From NCBI RefSeq assembly GCF_000411975.1, contig NZ_ASXG01000158.1, positions 92,746 through 156,745 on the forward strand: 64,000 nucleotides of DNA. The letters are read 5' to 3'. This document shows, piece after piece, positions 51,839 through 61,658 of this stretch. The DNA is from Amycolatopsis orientalis DSM 43388 (GTDB lineage: Bacteria; Actinomycetota; Actinomycetes; Mycobacteriales; Pseudonocardiaceae). How positions within the stretch are numbered: position 1 is the stretch's first letter; every line of letters starts with the position of its first letter. The position numbers were made by a program, and so were the translations under genes. The notes beneath the pieces were generated by a model. That model was not told the origin of the DNA. It saw only the letters and a program-made list of their open reading frames with translations, and searched no databases.

Positions 51839-53248
51839 TCAAGCGGTCAGGGAACTGAGATAGCGGCTGGCGTAAGAACTCCACGGCTGCCAATCGCGTG
51901 CGGAGGTCGCCAGGTCGATGCCCAGCTCAGCCGCGCCTCGGCGGACGGCTGGGTCGGCGGTCAGCAGGACGTCGGGAGCACCCAGCAGGCGCATCACGAC
52001 GTAGTCGGCGGTAGCCGGATCGACGCCGGTCGCGAGCATCTCCGCGCGCAACTCGTCGGCGTCCCGGCCCACGTGCAGGTCGAGTTCACCTGCGGCGATC
52101 GCCGCCGCGACCTTCTTGACCTGCGGCTTTACGTCTGACTCCGCGATGGCGGACGGCGTCGGGAAGAGAGTGGTCAGGGCGTCCATGGGCAGGTCGGCGG
52201 GCGGGACTGCTTCGCCGAGGCAAACGACCTCCGTCACTTCCTCGCCGAGCATGGCTCGAAGCAGGACTTCCGGGCCGTCGACAGCGCCGGGTACGCGGAT
52301 GCCCGGGACGGCGGCCACCAGCGGGGCCAGCGCCGCGTCCGCCGAGAGCACGCGCGAGACGGCCTCCGGATCAGCGTCCAGGTCCAGCAACCGCCGTACC
52401 CGGCTCACGGCGCTGCTCAAGTCGCGCAGGTCCGAAAGCGCCAGATCGCACTGCACGTAGCCAGCCTGCGGAACGACCCACACCGAACCCGGCCCGTGGG
52501 GCAGCCGCAGGGTGCGGCCGTAGCCGTCCGCCGAGACCGCTTCGATGCCTGGCAGCGCGCGGGAAGCGTGGTAGTTCAGCACGCCGGCAGCGTCGAACGG
52601 GGCACGGAACGGCAGACGAAGGCTGAGCCGCGTCGCGCCGGTGGGTTCGTTGCGGTTTCCGCGGCGAAGCGAAGCTGCACGGAGCTGCGACGGGGTCGTC
52701 GCGAACACCTCGCGGATCGTCTCGTTGAACTGCCGGATGCTGGAGAACCCGGCCGCGAACGCGACGTCCGTCAGCGGCAGCTGCGACATTTCGATCAGCA
52801 GCCGGGCGGAGTGCGCTCGGTGGGCTCGGGCGAGACGGATCGGGCCCGCGCCCAGTTCGGCAGTCAGCACGCGTCCGAGCTGGCGTTCCGAGTAGCCGAG
52901 CTGACGGGCCAGACCGGGCACGCCCTCTCGCTCGACCAGGCCGTCCGAGATCAAGCGCATCGCACGGGCGGCCAGGTCGGCGCGCACGTTCCAGTCCGGC
53001 GAACCCGGGACCGCGTCCGGCAAGCAGCGGCGGCACGCGCGGAAACCGCCGGCCTGCGCGGCCGCCGAGGTGGGGTAGAAGCGGACGTTCTGCGCCTTCG
53101 GCGTGAGCGCCGGGCAGGACGGGCGGCAATAGATCCCGGTGGTGCGCACCGCCATGATGAACTGGCCATCGAACCGCTGGTCGCGGGCGGTCACCGCGCG
53201 GTAGCAGCGCTCGGTGTCGCGCCAGATCGGGATGGTCGAGGTAGCCAT
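51839..53248 (-). CDS. alkA: Ada-like regulator fused to AlkA-type 3-methyladenine DNA glycosylase
   Basis: A 469-residue three-part protein. Residues ~1-80 are the Ada zinc/methyl-acceptor domain (GIYCRPSCPA, FRACRRC with four Cys). Residues ~90-190 are an AraC helix-turn-helix (LARQLGYSERQLGRVL, DVAFAAGFSSIRQFNETIREVF). The rest is AlkA_N plus an HhH-GPD glycosylase. The hairpin that normally reads LPGIGPWTA is here TGVDPATADYV, and several residues of the preceding helices seem to be missing; the catalytic Asp position (TADPAVRR) is kept. The start could also be the ATG at 53260. The gene is upstream of ogt. Confidence 0.88.
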   Translation of the reverse strand: MATSTIPIWRDTERCYRAVTARDQRFDGQFIMAVRTTGIYCRPSCPALTPKAQNVRFYPTSAAAQAGGFRACRRCLPDAVPGSPDWNVRADLAARAMRLISDGLVEREGVPGLARQLGYSERQLGRVLTAELGAGPIRLARAHRAHSARLLIEMSQLPLTDVAFAAGFSSIRQFNETIREVFATTPSQLRAASLRRGNRNEPTGATRLSLRLPFRAPFDAAGVLNYHASRALPGIEAVSADGYGRTLRLPHGPGSVWVVPQAGYVQCDLALSDLRDLSSAVSRVRRLLDLDADPEAVSRVLSADAALAPLVAAVPGIRVPGAVDGPEVLLRAMLGEEVTEVVCLGEAVPPADLPMDALTTLFPTPSAIAESDVKPQVKKVAAAIAAGELDLHVGRDADELRAEMLATGVDPATADYVVMRLLGAPDVLLTADPAVRRGAAELGIDLATSARDWQPWSSYASRYLSSLTA

Positions 53249-53350
53249 GCCGTCGATCATGCCAGCAGGTGAGAGCCCCGACTGGCGGAAATCCGACACG
53301 ACGTTACCGGGTCGGCGGGGGTCCGTGCGCGGCACGTAGACTTACCGGTC

Positions 53351-54433
<1,083 letters not shown>

Positions 54434-54455
54434 CCGGTCCGCTGCTAGAAGACGG

Positions 54456-54491
54456 TCGGCCTCGGCAGGACGACGGTCCAGCCGAGGCCGA
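54456..54491. terminator. Bidirectional terminator between ychF and the cysteine hydrolase
   Basis: A perfect 11-base inverted repeat (54456-54466 with 54481-54491) with a 14-base loop, between convergent stops. Confidence 0.65.
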
Positions 54492-54496
54492 GGCGT

Positions 54497-55087
54497 TCAG
54501 TTCAGTTCGGCAACGCTAGAAACGACCACGCCGTAAAGATCACCGATGGTCGCCAAAGCGCTGTTGTGCATTTGCGCAGCGCTGACTTCCCCGCCCGGAC
54601 CGGGCAACGGCCGCGTGGCGCAGGCGTCGGCGACGACAGTCGGGTGGTTGCCGCGCAGGAACGCGCCTTCGGTGGTGAACGTGACGCACATGTTGGTCAT
54701 GAACCCGGCGATCACCACGTTCTTGTGCCCGGCCGCGTCGACCCGCTCGCCCAGGTCGGTGTTCACGAAGGAGTTCGGCGCGCCCTTGACGACGACCGGC
54801 TCGTCCTCGATCGGGGCGACGTCCGGGTGGATGCCGCCGATCTCGGCGCGGATGTCGTACGCCGTGCCCTCGCCGCCGTCGTTGACGACGTGGAGCACCG
54901 TCGCTCCGGCCGCGCGTGCCTTGGCGAGCAACTGCCGAGCCGCGGTCAACGCCGGTCGCCAGCCCTCCAGTTCCATCACGCCGCGGGTGTAGGTGTTCTG
55001 GTAGTCGACCAGGATCAGCGTCGCGTCCGCCAGCGTCGCCGGGGTCTGGTCGAGACCGTTCAGCTCCCGCAGCGTTTTCCTTGCCAT
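54497..55087 (-). CDS. Isochorismatase-like cysteine hydrolase
   Basis: A 196-residue alpha/beta hydrolase of the isochorismatase/nicotinamidase superfamily. The triad is Asp in LILVDYQNTY, Lys in VVVKGAPNSF and Cys in GFMTNMCVTFT, with the usual cis-peptide (AGFMTN). The substrate is unknown. It is divergent from a GlxA-type AraC regulator 103 bases away. Such regulator/hydrolase pairs are common, and the regulator probably controls it. Confidence 0.88.
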   Translation of the reverse strand: MARKTLRELNGLDQTPATLADATLILVDYQNTYTRGVMELEGWRPALTAARQLLAKARAAGATVLHVVNDGGEGTAYDIRAEIGGIHPDVAPIEDEPVVVKGAPNSFVNTDLGERVDAAGHKNVVIAGFMTNMCVTFTTEGAFLRGNHPTVVADACATRPLPGPGGEVSAAQMHNSALATIGDLYGVVVSSVAELN

Positions 55088-55142
55088 GGTGGGGTTTCCT
55101 CTCGTTTCTGGTTCGCACGATCGACGCTAGACTCGGCTCCGG

Positions 55143-55179
55143 ATGTCGGCAATGACATGCGAAGCGCAGAAACCGACAT
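55143..55179. promoter_or_regulatory. Operator candidate between the cysteine hydrolase and GlxA-type regulator
   Basis: ATGTCGG (55143-55149) and CCGACAT (55173-55179) form a 7-base inverted repeat around a central ATGACAT, within the divergent promoter region. Confidence 0.4.
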
Positions 55180-55190
55180 GGGGTGGCGCG

Positions 55191-56171
55191 ATGAAGAGAA
55201 CGGTGGTCGTGGTCCTGTTCGACCGGATCGACCTGCTCGACGTGACCGGTCCCGCCGAGGTGTTTTCCTTGCTGCAGCGGGAAATGAACCGCCCGACGGG
55301 CTATGAAGTCGTGCTCGCGGCGGCGTCGCTGGACCCGGTGACCACCTCGGCCGGAGTGCGGGTCCTGCCGGACGTGACGTTCGCGGAGCTGTCCCGGATC
55401 GACACCCTGATCGTGCCGGGCGCGGTGACGACGGGCGAGCGCGGCGAGATCGTCGCTCGATGCGACCCCGCGGTGGTCGAGGAAGTGCGCCGGCTGGCTG
55501 GACGGACGCGCCGGGTGGCGTCGGTCTGCGTCGGTGCGCACATCCTCGCCGCGGCGGGGCTGCTCGACGGCAAACGCGCCACGACGCACTGGTCAACGGC
55601 TCGGCAGCTGGCCGCGGAGCATCCGGAGGTGACCGTCGACGCGGACCCGATTTTCATCCGCGACGGTTCCGTGTGGACCGGGGCTGGGCTGAGCGCGTGC
55701 CTCGACCTCGCGCTGGCGCTGGTGGCCGACGATTTCGGCCCGGAATTAGCCTCGCGGGTGGCTCGTCAGCTGGTGATGTTCCTGCGGCGGCCCGGCGGGC
55801 AGAGCCAGTTCAGCGTGTCGCTGGAGCCCGCGTCCGCGACCCGGCGGGTGGACGAGCTGCGGCAGCACATCGCCGCTCATCTGGCGGAACCGCTGACGGT
55901 ATCCGACCTCGCCGCGCACGCGCACGTGACGGATCGGCAGATCACCCGGGTGTTCAAGGCGGAGCTGGGGATGACTCCGGCCGCCTACGTCGAGCACGCT
56001 CGGGTCGAGGCGGCGAGGCATCGGCTGGAGACGACAGACGAAACGTTGTCGCGGATCGCCGGCGCTTGCGGGTTCGGAACGGTGTCGACGCTGAACCGGT
56101 CGTTCCGGCGCACGTTGAACACGACGCCCAGCGAATACCGGGAGCGGTTCCGGCTCGTCTCGAGCGCCTGA
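55191..56171 (+). CDS. GlxA family AraC-type transcriptional regulator (DJ-1/PfpI + HTH)
   Basis: A 326-residue protein. The N-terminal DJ-1/PfpI domain (VVVLFDRIDLLDVTGPAEVF, nucleophile elbow SVCVGAHILAAAGLLDGKRA with a Cys) is joined to a C-terminal AraC double helix-turn-helix (LTVSDLAAHAHVTDRQITRV, LSRIAGACGFGTVSTLNRSF). It probably senses a small metabolite and controls the divergent cysteine hydrolase. The ATG at 55191 begins MKRTVVVVLFDR; an in-frame ATG at 55143 would lie inside the operator candidate. Confidence 0.9.
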   Translation: MKRTVVVVLFDRIDLLDVTGPAEVFSLLQREMNRPTGYEVVLAAASLDPVTTSAGVRVLPDVTFAELSRIDTLIVPGAVTTGERGEIVARCDPAVVEEVRRLAGRTRRVASVCVGAHILAAAGLLDGKRATTHWSTARQLAAEHPEVTVDADPIFIRDGSVWTGAGLSACLDLALALVADDFGPELASRVARQLVMFLRRPGGQSQFSVSLEPASATRRVDELRQHIAAHLAEPLTVSDLAAHAHVTDRQITRVFKAELGMTPAAYVEHARVEAARHRLETTDETLSRIAGACGFGTVSTLNRSFRRTLNTTPSEYRERFRLVSSA

Positions 56172-56225
56172 CCGGCGCGGGGCGGACCGACGGCCCGCCC
56201 GGCTGCCGCGGTGCGGCCGAGTCGC

Positions 56226-56333
56226 TCAGCCGAGCAGTCCCAGCACCACCATCGACAGGAGAACGACAGCGGTCGAGAACGCCGCGACCCAGGTGCGCTG
56301 GGCGGCGGTGAGCTGGGCGGATGTGCTGTTCAT
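56226..56333 (-). CDS. 35-residue single-span membrane protein
   Basis: A short polar N-terminus (MNSTSAQLTAAQRTW) followed by one hydrophobic helix to the end (VAAFSTAVVLLSMVVLGLLG). AGGA lies 6-7 bases before the ATG at 56333. It is the second of two tandem tiny membrane-protein genes. Function unknown; it may stabilise a larger membrane complex. Confidence 0.55.
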   Translation of the reverse strand: MNSTSAQLTAAQRTWVAAFSTAVVLLSMVVLGLLG

Positions 56334-56397
56334 GGCGGGTTCCTAGCGGGGGAGTGCCGACGATTCCGCTGGGTTAGCGCCTTGATCTAGCCCACTG

Positions 56398-56511
56398 TTA
56401 CCGCTTGTGATCAAGGTCACGACGGTTGCGCGCGGTGTGCCACAGCACCCCGCCCGCGGCGGCCACCATCAGGCCGAACGAACCCATTCCCACCACGAGT
56501 GCCTGGACCAT
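56398..56511 (-). CDS. 37-residue single-span membrane protein
   Basis: One membrane helix (ALVVGMGSFGLMVAAAGGVL) followed by a basic tail (WHTARNRRDLDHKR). An ideal AAGGAGG ribosome site lies 6 bases before the ATG at 56511, strong support for translation despite the size. The next tiny membrane protein begins 64 bases downstream. Length and layout recall small subunits or regulators of membrane complexes, but no family is recognised. Confidence 0.65.
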   Translation of the reverse strand: MVQALVVGMGSFGLMVAAAGGVLWHTARNRRDLDHKR

Positions 56512-56593
56512 GCTGGCCTCCTTGCGTCGCCTCTGTTCGGAAGACGCGCGAAGGGGCCGCTCATGGTGCCAGGGTTGCCGACGTCACACCTGG

Positions 56594-56884
56594 TCAGCGA
56601 GCCGCGAGGACCTCGTCGATCTGCCTGGCCAAGGCGAAGTCGCGGTCGGTCAGCCCGCCTTCGGAATGGGTGCTGAGGCGGAAGGTCAGGGTGCGCCAGC
56701 GGATGTCGATGTCCGGATGGTGGTCGGCCTCCTCGGCCAGTTCGGCCACCCGGTCCACCACCTCGATCGCCGCCGGGAAGGACGGGAGTTCGGCGGTCCG
56801 CACGATGGTCGCCTCCTCGCGCTGCCACTCCGGGACGGTGCCGAGGGCCTGCTCTACTGCCGAGTCGCTCAATAGCTGAGTCAT
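56594..56884 (-). CDS. 4a-hydroxytetrahydrobiopterin dehydratase (PCD/DCoH)
   Basis: A 96-residue protein, the usual length. The diagnostic segment EEADHHPDIDIRWRTLTFRL, then STHSEGGLTDRDFALARQID, contains the paired His and the THxxGGLT block. It dehydrates the carbinolamine formed by pterin-dependent hydroxylases; no phenylalanine hydroxylase is in the window. GGAGGG abuts the ATG at 56884. It is divergent from the thiamine riboswitch. Confidence 0.9.
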   Translation of the reverse strand: MTQLLSDSAVEQALGTVPEWQREEATIVRTAELPSFPAAIEVVDRVAELAEEADHHPDIDIRWRTLTFRLSTHSEGGLTDRDFALARQIDEVLAAR

Positions 56885-56917
56885 CCCTCCATGGTGTCGG
56901 CTACGCTGCGGCATTGC

Positions 56918-57008
56918 CACGGGAGTCCGGTACGCCGGGCTGAGAGGCGGGTCCGACAGCCCGCGACCGTTCGCACCTGGATCCGGATCATGCCGGCGTA
57001 GGGAGGCC
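56918..57008 (+). promoter_or_regulatory. TPP riboswitch (THI element)
   Basis: The core matches the thiamine pyrophosphate aptamer: CGGGAGTCCGG, GGGCTGAGAGGCGGG with the invariant CTGAGA, CGACCGTTCGCACCTG, then ATCCGGATCATGCCGGCGTA and GGGA. It lies ~40 bases before thiB. The thiB ribosome site (AGGAGGGG at 57038-57045) lies close enough to be masked when TPP is bound. Confidence 0.95.
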
Positions 57009-57049
57009 GCGTCGCTCTCCCCCGTCCGGCGCAGTGCAGGAGGGGAAGA

Positions 57050-58120
57050 ATGATGTCGCGGACCGTCCGCACGGCGGCAGCCCTTGCCGCGGTTTCGGTG
57101 CTCGCCAGCGCCTGCTCGCTGTCCGGCGGCGACTCCGGCGGGTCGTCCGCGAACCCGGATCAGCAGACGCCGACCGTCACGCTGGTCACGCACGATTCGT
57201 TCGCCGCGCCGCAGGACGTGCTCGACGCCTTCCAGCGTCAGTCCGGGATCAAGCTCAAGATCCTCAAGTCCGGCGACGCCGGCGCGCTCACCAACAAGCT
57301 CGTGCTCACCAAGGGCAGCCCGATCGGCGACGTCGCATACGGCGTCGACAACACCTTCGCGTCGCGCGCGCTCAGCGAGGGCGTCTTCCAGCCTTACACC
57401 AGCCCGGAGGCCGACCGCGGGCCGCAGCGCTACTCGGTCGATCCGCAGCACCGACTGTCCGCGGTCGACCTCGGCGACGTCTGCGTGAACATCGACCCGG
57501 CGTACTTCGCGAGCAAGGGCCTCCCGGAACCGAAGAGCTACGACGACCTCGCCGACCCGAAGTACAAGGACCTGACCGTCGCGGAGAGCCCGGCCACCGC
57601 GTCGCCGGGGCTGGCCTTCCTGCTCGGCACGATCGCGAAGTACGGCGAGAACGGCTGGCAGGGCTACTGGCAGAAGCTGAAGGCCAACGGCCTCAAGACG
57701 GTCAGCGGCTGGGAGGAGGCCTACACCAAGGACTTCTCCGGCTCGTCGGGCAAGGGCCCGCGGCCGATCGTCGTTTCCTACGCCTCGTCGCCCGCCGCGG
57801 AGGTCGGCGAGGACGGCAAACCGCGGACCAAGGCGCTGCTCGACACCTGCTTCCGCCAGGTCGAGTACGCGGGCGTGCTCACCAACGGCAAGCAGATCCC
57901 GCAGGCGCAGAAGGTCGTCGACTTCCTGTTGTCGCAGCAGTTCCAGACGACGGTCGCGGCGAACATGTACGTCTACCCGGCGCGCCAGGGCGTTGAACTG
58001 CCGGCCGGCTGGGCCACCGCGGCTCCGCTGCCGCAGGCGCCGGCCACCATGCCCGCGGACAAGGTGCAGGCCGGCCGGGAGAAGTGGATCGGGGAATGGC
58101 GCTCGCTCATGGGCGCGTGA
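57050..58120 (+). CDS. thiB: Thiamine ABC transporter substrate-binding lipoprotein
   Basis: A 356-residue protein. A lipoprotein signal with LASAC (Cys22) is followed by the ThiB/TbpA fold: VTLVTHDSFAAPQDVLDAFQ, KILKSGDAGALTNKLVL, VAYGVDNTFASRAL, DVCVNIDPAYF and GLAFLLGTIAKYG. It captures thiamine (or its phosphates) outside the membrane. The riboswitch upstream confirms the substrate. AGGAGGGG precedes the ATG pair at 57050/57053. The stop overlaps thiP. Confidence 0.95.
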   Translation: MMSRTVRTAAALAAVSVLASACSLSGGDSGGSSANPDQQTPTVTLVTHDSFAAPQDVLDAFQRQSGIKLKILKSGDAGALTNKLVLTKGSPIGDVAYGVDNTFASRALSEGVFQPYTSPEADRGPQRYSVDPQHRLSAVDLGDVCVNIDPAYFASKGLPEPKSYDDLADPKYKDLTVAESPATASPGLAFLLGTIAKYGENGWQGYWQKLKANGLKTVSGWEEAYTKDFSGSSGKGPRPIVVSYASSPAAEVGEDGKPRTKALLDTCFRQVEYAGVLTNGKQIPQAQKVVDFLLSQQFQTTVAANMYVYPARQGVELPAGWATAAPLPQAPATMPADKVQAGREKWIGEWRSLMGA

Positions 58121-59733
58121 TCCCCGCGCGCACCATCGGGCTCACGCTGCTCGGCTTGTTGCCGGTCGCGTTCCTGGTGGTGTTCTTCGCCTGGCCGGTC
58201 GTCGCGATCGTCGGCCGGGGGTTTTCCGCGGGCGGCGTCGACACCGTGCTCGGCGACCCGCAGACGTGGCGGCTCGCCGGATTCACGCTGGCCAGCGCGG
58301 CCGCGTCGACCGTCGTCGCGGTGCTCGCCGGGCTGCCGGTGGCGTACTTGCTGGCGAGGGTCCGGCTGCCGGGCGTCGGAGTGGCGCGGACGATCGTGCT
58401 GGTCCCGTTCGTGCTGCCGACGGTCGTCGTCGGGCTGGCGTTCCGGGCGATCTGGCCGGACGGCGGCGTGCTGCCGCTCATCCTGGCCAACGCGTTTTTC
58501 AACGTCGCCGTCGTCGCACGCACGGTCGCCGGACTGTGGGCGCACCTCGATCCGCGCGCGACCGAGGCCGCGCGGGCGCTCGGGGCCTCGCCGTGGCGGG
58601 CGTTCCGGTCGGTGACGCTGCCCGCGCTCGGCCCGGCGGTCGCGTCCGCGGCGGCGGTGGTGTTTCTGTTCTGCGCCACCAGTTTCGGCGTGGTGCTGAT
58701 CCTCGGCGGCGGCAGTTATCGAACGCTGGAGACCGAGATCTACCTCCGGACGGTCGACCTGCTCGACCTCTCCGGCGCGGCCGCGTTGTCGCTCGTCCAG
58801 TTCGCGGCCGTCGTCGCCGCGCTGGTGCTCGGCGCGATGGCGCGCCGGAAACGGGAGAACGCGGTGAAGCTGCGGTCCGCGCGGGTCACCGCACGCCGGC
58901 CGCGCGGCGGGGAATGGTGGACGGTCGGGGCCGCGGTGGTGGTGCTCGGTCTGCTGCTCACACCGATCGTCTCGCTCCTGGTCGAGTCGGTGTCCGGAGC
59001 GGACGGATGGAGCCTCGCCGGATACCGGGCGCTGAACACCGTCGGGCAGAACGACGCGCTGCAGGTCTCCGGCTGGATCGCGGCACAGAATTCGCTCGCC
59101 GCGGCCACCGACGCGACCCTGCTGGCGATGGCCGTCGGACTGGTCGCCAGCGTCGTGTTGGTGGCGCTTCGCCGTTCGCCGGGCGGGCTCGCGCGCGGGA
59201 TGGGCGAGACCATGGACATCGCGTTGATGCTGCCGCTGGGGGTGTCCGCGGTGACCGTCGGTTTCGGTTATCTCGTGACGCTCGACGCGCTGCCCGGAGA
59301 CCTGCGCACGTCGCCGATGCTCGTGCCGTTCGCGCAGGCGCTGGTGATCATGCCGCTCGTGGTGCGGATGATCCTGCCGGTGCTGCGCGCGGTCGACGTC
59401 CGGTTGCGCCAGGCCGCCGCGACGCTCGGCGCGAGCCCGGCGCGCGTGTGGCGGGAGATCGACTTTCCGCTGGTCGCGCGGTCGGTGGTGGCCGCGGCGG
59501 GCTTCGGATACATCGTCGCGCTCGGCGAGTTCGGCGCGACGAGCTTCCTCGCCCGGCCGGACGCGCCGACGCTCCCGGTGGCCGTCGCGACGCTGATCAG
59601 CCGGCCGGGAGAGCTGAACAACCAAATGGCGTACGCCTCGTGCGCCCTGCTCATGGTGGTGACTGTGGTGGCGGTGGCGCTGATCGACCGGTTCGGCTCG
59701 GTCCGCGGCCGCAGCACGGTCGGGGAGTTCTGA
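58117..59733 (+). CDS. thiP: Thiamine ABC transporter permease (fused, two permease halves)
   Basis: A 538-residue protein of about 12 helices with two binding-protein-dependent permease modules. Each has an EAA loop: EAARALGASPWRAFRSVTLP and RQAAATLGASPARVWREIDF, which contact ThiQ. The fused layout is that of ThiP. It starts with GTG inside the thiB stop (GTGA) and ends one base into the thiQ ATG. Confidence 0.93.
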   Translation: MIPARTIGLTLLGLLPVAFLVVFFAWPVVAIVGRGFSAGGVDTVLGDPQTWRLAGFTLASAAASTVVAVLAGLPVAYLLARVRLPGVGVARTIVLVPFVLPTVVVGLAFRAIWPDGGVLPLILANAFFNVAVVARTVAGLWAHLDPRATEAARALGASPWRAFRSVTLPALGPAVASAAAVVFLFCATSFGVVLILGGGSYRTLETEIYLRTVDLLDLSGAAALSLVQFAAVVAALVLGAMARRKRENAVKLRSARVTARRPRGGEWWTVGAAVVVLGLLLTPIVSLLVESVSGADGWSLAGYRALNTVGQNDALQVSGWIAAQNSLAAATDATLLAMAVGLVASVVLVALRRSPGGLARGMGETMDIALMLPLGVSAVTVGFGYLVTLDALPGDLRTSPMLVPFAQALVIMPLVVRMILPVLRAVDVRLRQAAATLGASPARVWREIDFPLVARSVVAAAGFGYIVALGEFGATSFLARPDAPTLPVAVATLISRPGELNNQMAYASCALLMVVTVVAVALIDRFGSVRGRSTVGEF

Positions 59734-60737
59734 TGGCGCTGGCGGTACGGGACCTGACTGTCCATTATGGAGCGTTCGCCGCGGTCCGCGACGCGAAGCT
59801 GGACATCGCCGACGGCGAGGTGCTCGCGTTGCTGGGCCCGTCCGGTTCCGGCAAGTCGACCCTGCTGCGCGCGATCACCGGACTGGAACCGGTGTCGTCC
59901 GGTTCGGTGTCGTGGGACGGTGCCGATCTCGCCGCGGTGCCGGTGCACAAGCGCGAATTCGGCTTGGTCTTCCAGGACGGACAGCTGTTTCCGCACCGCG
60001 ACGTCGCCGCGAACATCGCGTTCGGCCTGCGGATGCACGGCGTGCCTCGCGAACGGCACGCGGCGCGCGTCCAAGAACTGCTGAAACTGGTCGGCCTCGA
60101 AGGCTACGAACGGCGCCGGGTCACCGAGCTGTCCGGCGGACAGGCGCAGCGGGTCGCGTTGGCCCGTGCGCTCGCGCCGGAGCCGCGGTTGCTGCTGCTG
60201 GACGAACCACTGTCCGGTTTGGACGCCGGACTGCGGGAGCAGCTGGCGATCGACCTGGCGGATCTGTTGCGGCGCAGCAAGATCACCGCGCTCCTGGTGA
60301 CGCACGATCAGGAGGAAGCTTTCACGCTCGCCGATCGCGTGGCGGTGCTCGACGCCGGGGAGATCCGGCAGGAGGGCGCGGTCCGGTCGGTGTGGAACAA
60401 ACCGGTGGACGACCACGTGGCGCGTTTCCTCGGCGTCACCACGTTCCTGGACGGCACCGCCGCCGACGGCGTGGTGCGGACCGAGCTGGGCGTCGTCGAG
60501 CTGGCAGTGGACGACGGGCCGGTCCGGCTCGGGTTTCGCCCGCACGGCCTGCGGGTCGCCGCGGAAGGCGTGCCCGGAGAAGTGACCGCGGCGGTGCACC
60601 GGCGGGAGCATCTGCGGCTGGTCGTCCGATGCGGAGAGTCCACTGTGGACGCGGTCGCCCCGGCCGGAGCGGACTTCCGGGCGGGCGATCCCGTCCGGCT
60701 CGAACCGGATCCGGACGGGATCGCTGTGGTGGGCTGA
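59733..60737 (+). CDS. thiQ: Thiamine ABC transporter ATP-binding protein
   Basis: A 334-residue protein. Walker A GPSGSGKSTLL (~36), Q-loop VFQDGQLFPHRDV, signature LSGGQAQRVALARAL, Walker B LLLLDEPLSGLD and switch VTHDQEEAF are all present. A C-terminal ~95-residue TOBE-like regulatory domain follows. It is the last gene of the riboswitch-controlled thiBPQ operon and overlaps the thiP stop by one base. Confidence 0.94.
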   Translation: MALAVRDLTVHYGAFAAVRDAKLDIADGEVLALLGPSGSGKSTLLRAITGLEPVSSGSVSWDGADLAAVPVHKREFGLVFQDGQLFPHRDVAANIAFGLRMHGVPRERHAARVQELLKLVGLEGYERRRVTELSGGQAQRVALARALAPEPRLLLLDEPLSGLDAGLREQLAIDLADLLRRSKITALLVTHDQEEAFTLADRVAVLDAGEIRQEGAVRSVWNKPVDDHVARFLGVTTFLDGTAADGVVRTELGVVELAVDDGPVRLGFRPHGLRVAAEGVPGEVTAAVHRREHLRLVVRCGESTVDAVAPAGADFRAGDPVRLEPDPDGIAVVG

Positions 60738-60745
60738 ACCCCAGG

Positions 60746-61624
60746 TCAGCCGTCCCGGGTGACGAGGCGCGCGTAGGCCAGCGACAGCCCGACCAGGATG
60801 TAGCAGGCCGCGCGGACCACGCCTTCGCCGAGCATCGACAGCGACATCGGATCCTGCAGGACCGACGCCGGGGCCAGCGCCCAGTTTTGCGTGAGCAGGA
60901 ACGGGTGCAGCCACTTCAGCGAGTCGAGGAAGCCGAGGATGGTGAACACGATGTTCGCGGCCAGCACCGAGGCGACCACGAGCATCGGGTGTTCGGTCCA
61001 GCTCGACACCGCCAGCGCGATCGCGCCGACCGCCCAGAGCTGAAGCACGATCCAGCCGCCGACGAGCAGGATCCGCAGAAGTGCCTCGCCGAGGGACAGC
61101 GTGGTGCCCGACAGCGTGAACAGCGAGTCCGTGCCGTTGATGATCAACCCGGTGGCCACCCCGGTCACGCACATCGCGAGCACCGCGACCAGGGACACCG
61201 TCGCCACCCCGAACGCCTTGACCGCCAGCAGCCGTCCCCGGCTGACCGGCGCGACGAGCCAGCCGCGCAGCGTGCCGTGCGCGGCCTCGCCGGCGATCGC
61301 GTCCGCGCCGGCCATCGCGGAAGCGAGCGGCAGGAGCAGCGTAAGTGTCATGACCATCGCGGCGACCGGCAGCACGAACGCGTTGTTGACCGCCGACACC
61401 AGCAGCGCGCCGCCGCTGTCGTCCGGAGCGTTGCTCCCCGTGCCCTGCCCGACCAGCGTGAGGCCGATCCCGATCACGATCGGCACCAGCGCCAGCAGCC
61501 CCAGCACCGCGAGCGTGCGCGGCCTGCGGAAGATCCAGCGCAGCTCGGCGGCGAACAACCGGAACAGCGGCACCGTGTCGTGCCCGGTCCGGCTCACCGG
61601 CACCGAAACAGCCGCGGTAGTCAT
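60746..61624 (-). CDS. ABC-2 type transporter permease
   Basis: A 292-residue six-helix permease. FRLFAAELRWIFRRPRTLAV is the usual N-terminal amphipathic helix before span one, and DAIAGEAAHGTLRGWLVAPV is the typical ABC-2 loop. It is the last gene of a minus-strand operon after the ATPase (34-base gap) and forms an exporter with it. The exported compound is unknown. It converges on thiQ with only 8 bases between. Confidence 0.88.
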   Translation of the reverse strand: MTTAAVSVPVSRTGHDTVPLFRLFAAELRWIFRRPRTLAVLGLLALVPIVIGIGLTLVGQGTGSNAPDDSGGALLVSAVNNAFVLPVAAMVMTLTLLLPLASAMAGADAIAGEAAHGTLRGWLVAPVSRGRLLAVKAFGVATVSLVAVLAMCVTGVATGLIINGTDSLFTLSGTTLSLGEALLRILLVGGWIVLQLWAVGAIALAVSSWTEHPMLVVASVLAANIVFTILGFLDSLKWLHPFLLTQNWALAPASVLQDPMSLSMLGEGVVRAACYILVGLSLAYARLVTRDG

Positions 61625-61658
61625 TTCGCCTCCGCGGGAAGAAGTACGTCGGCGGCAG

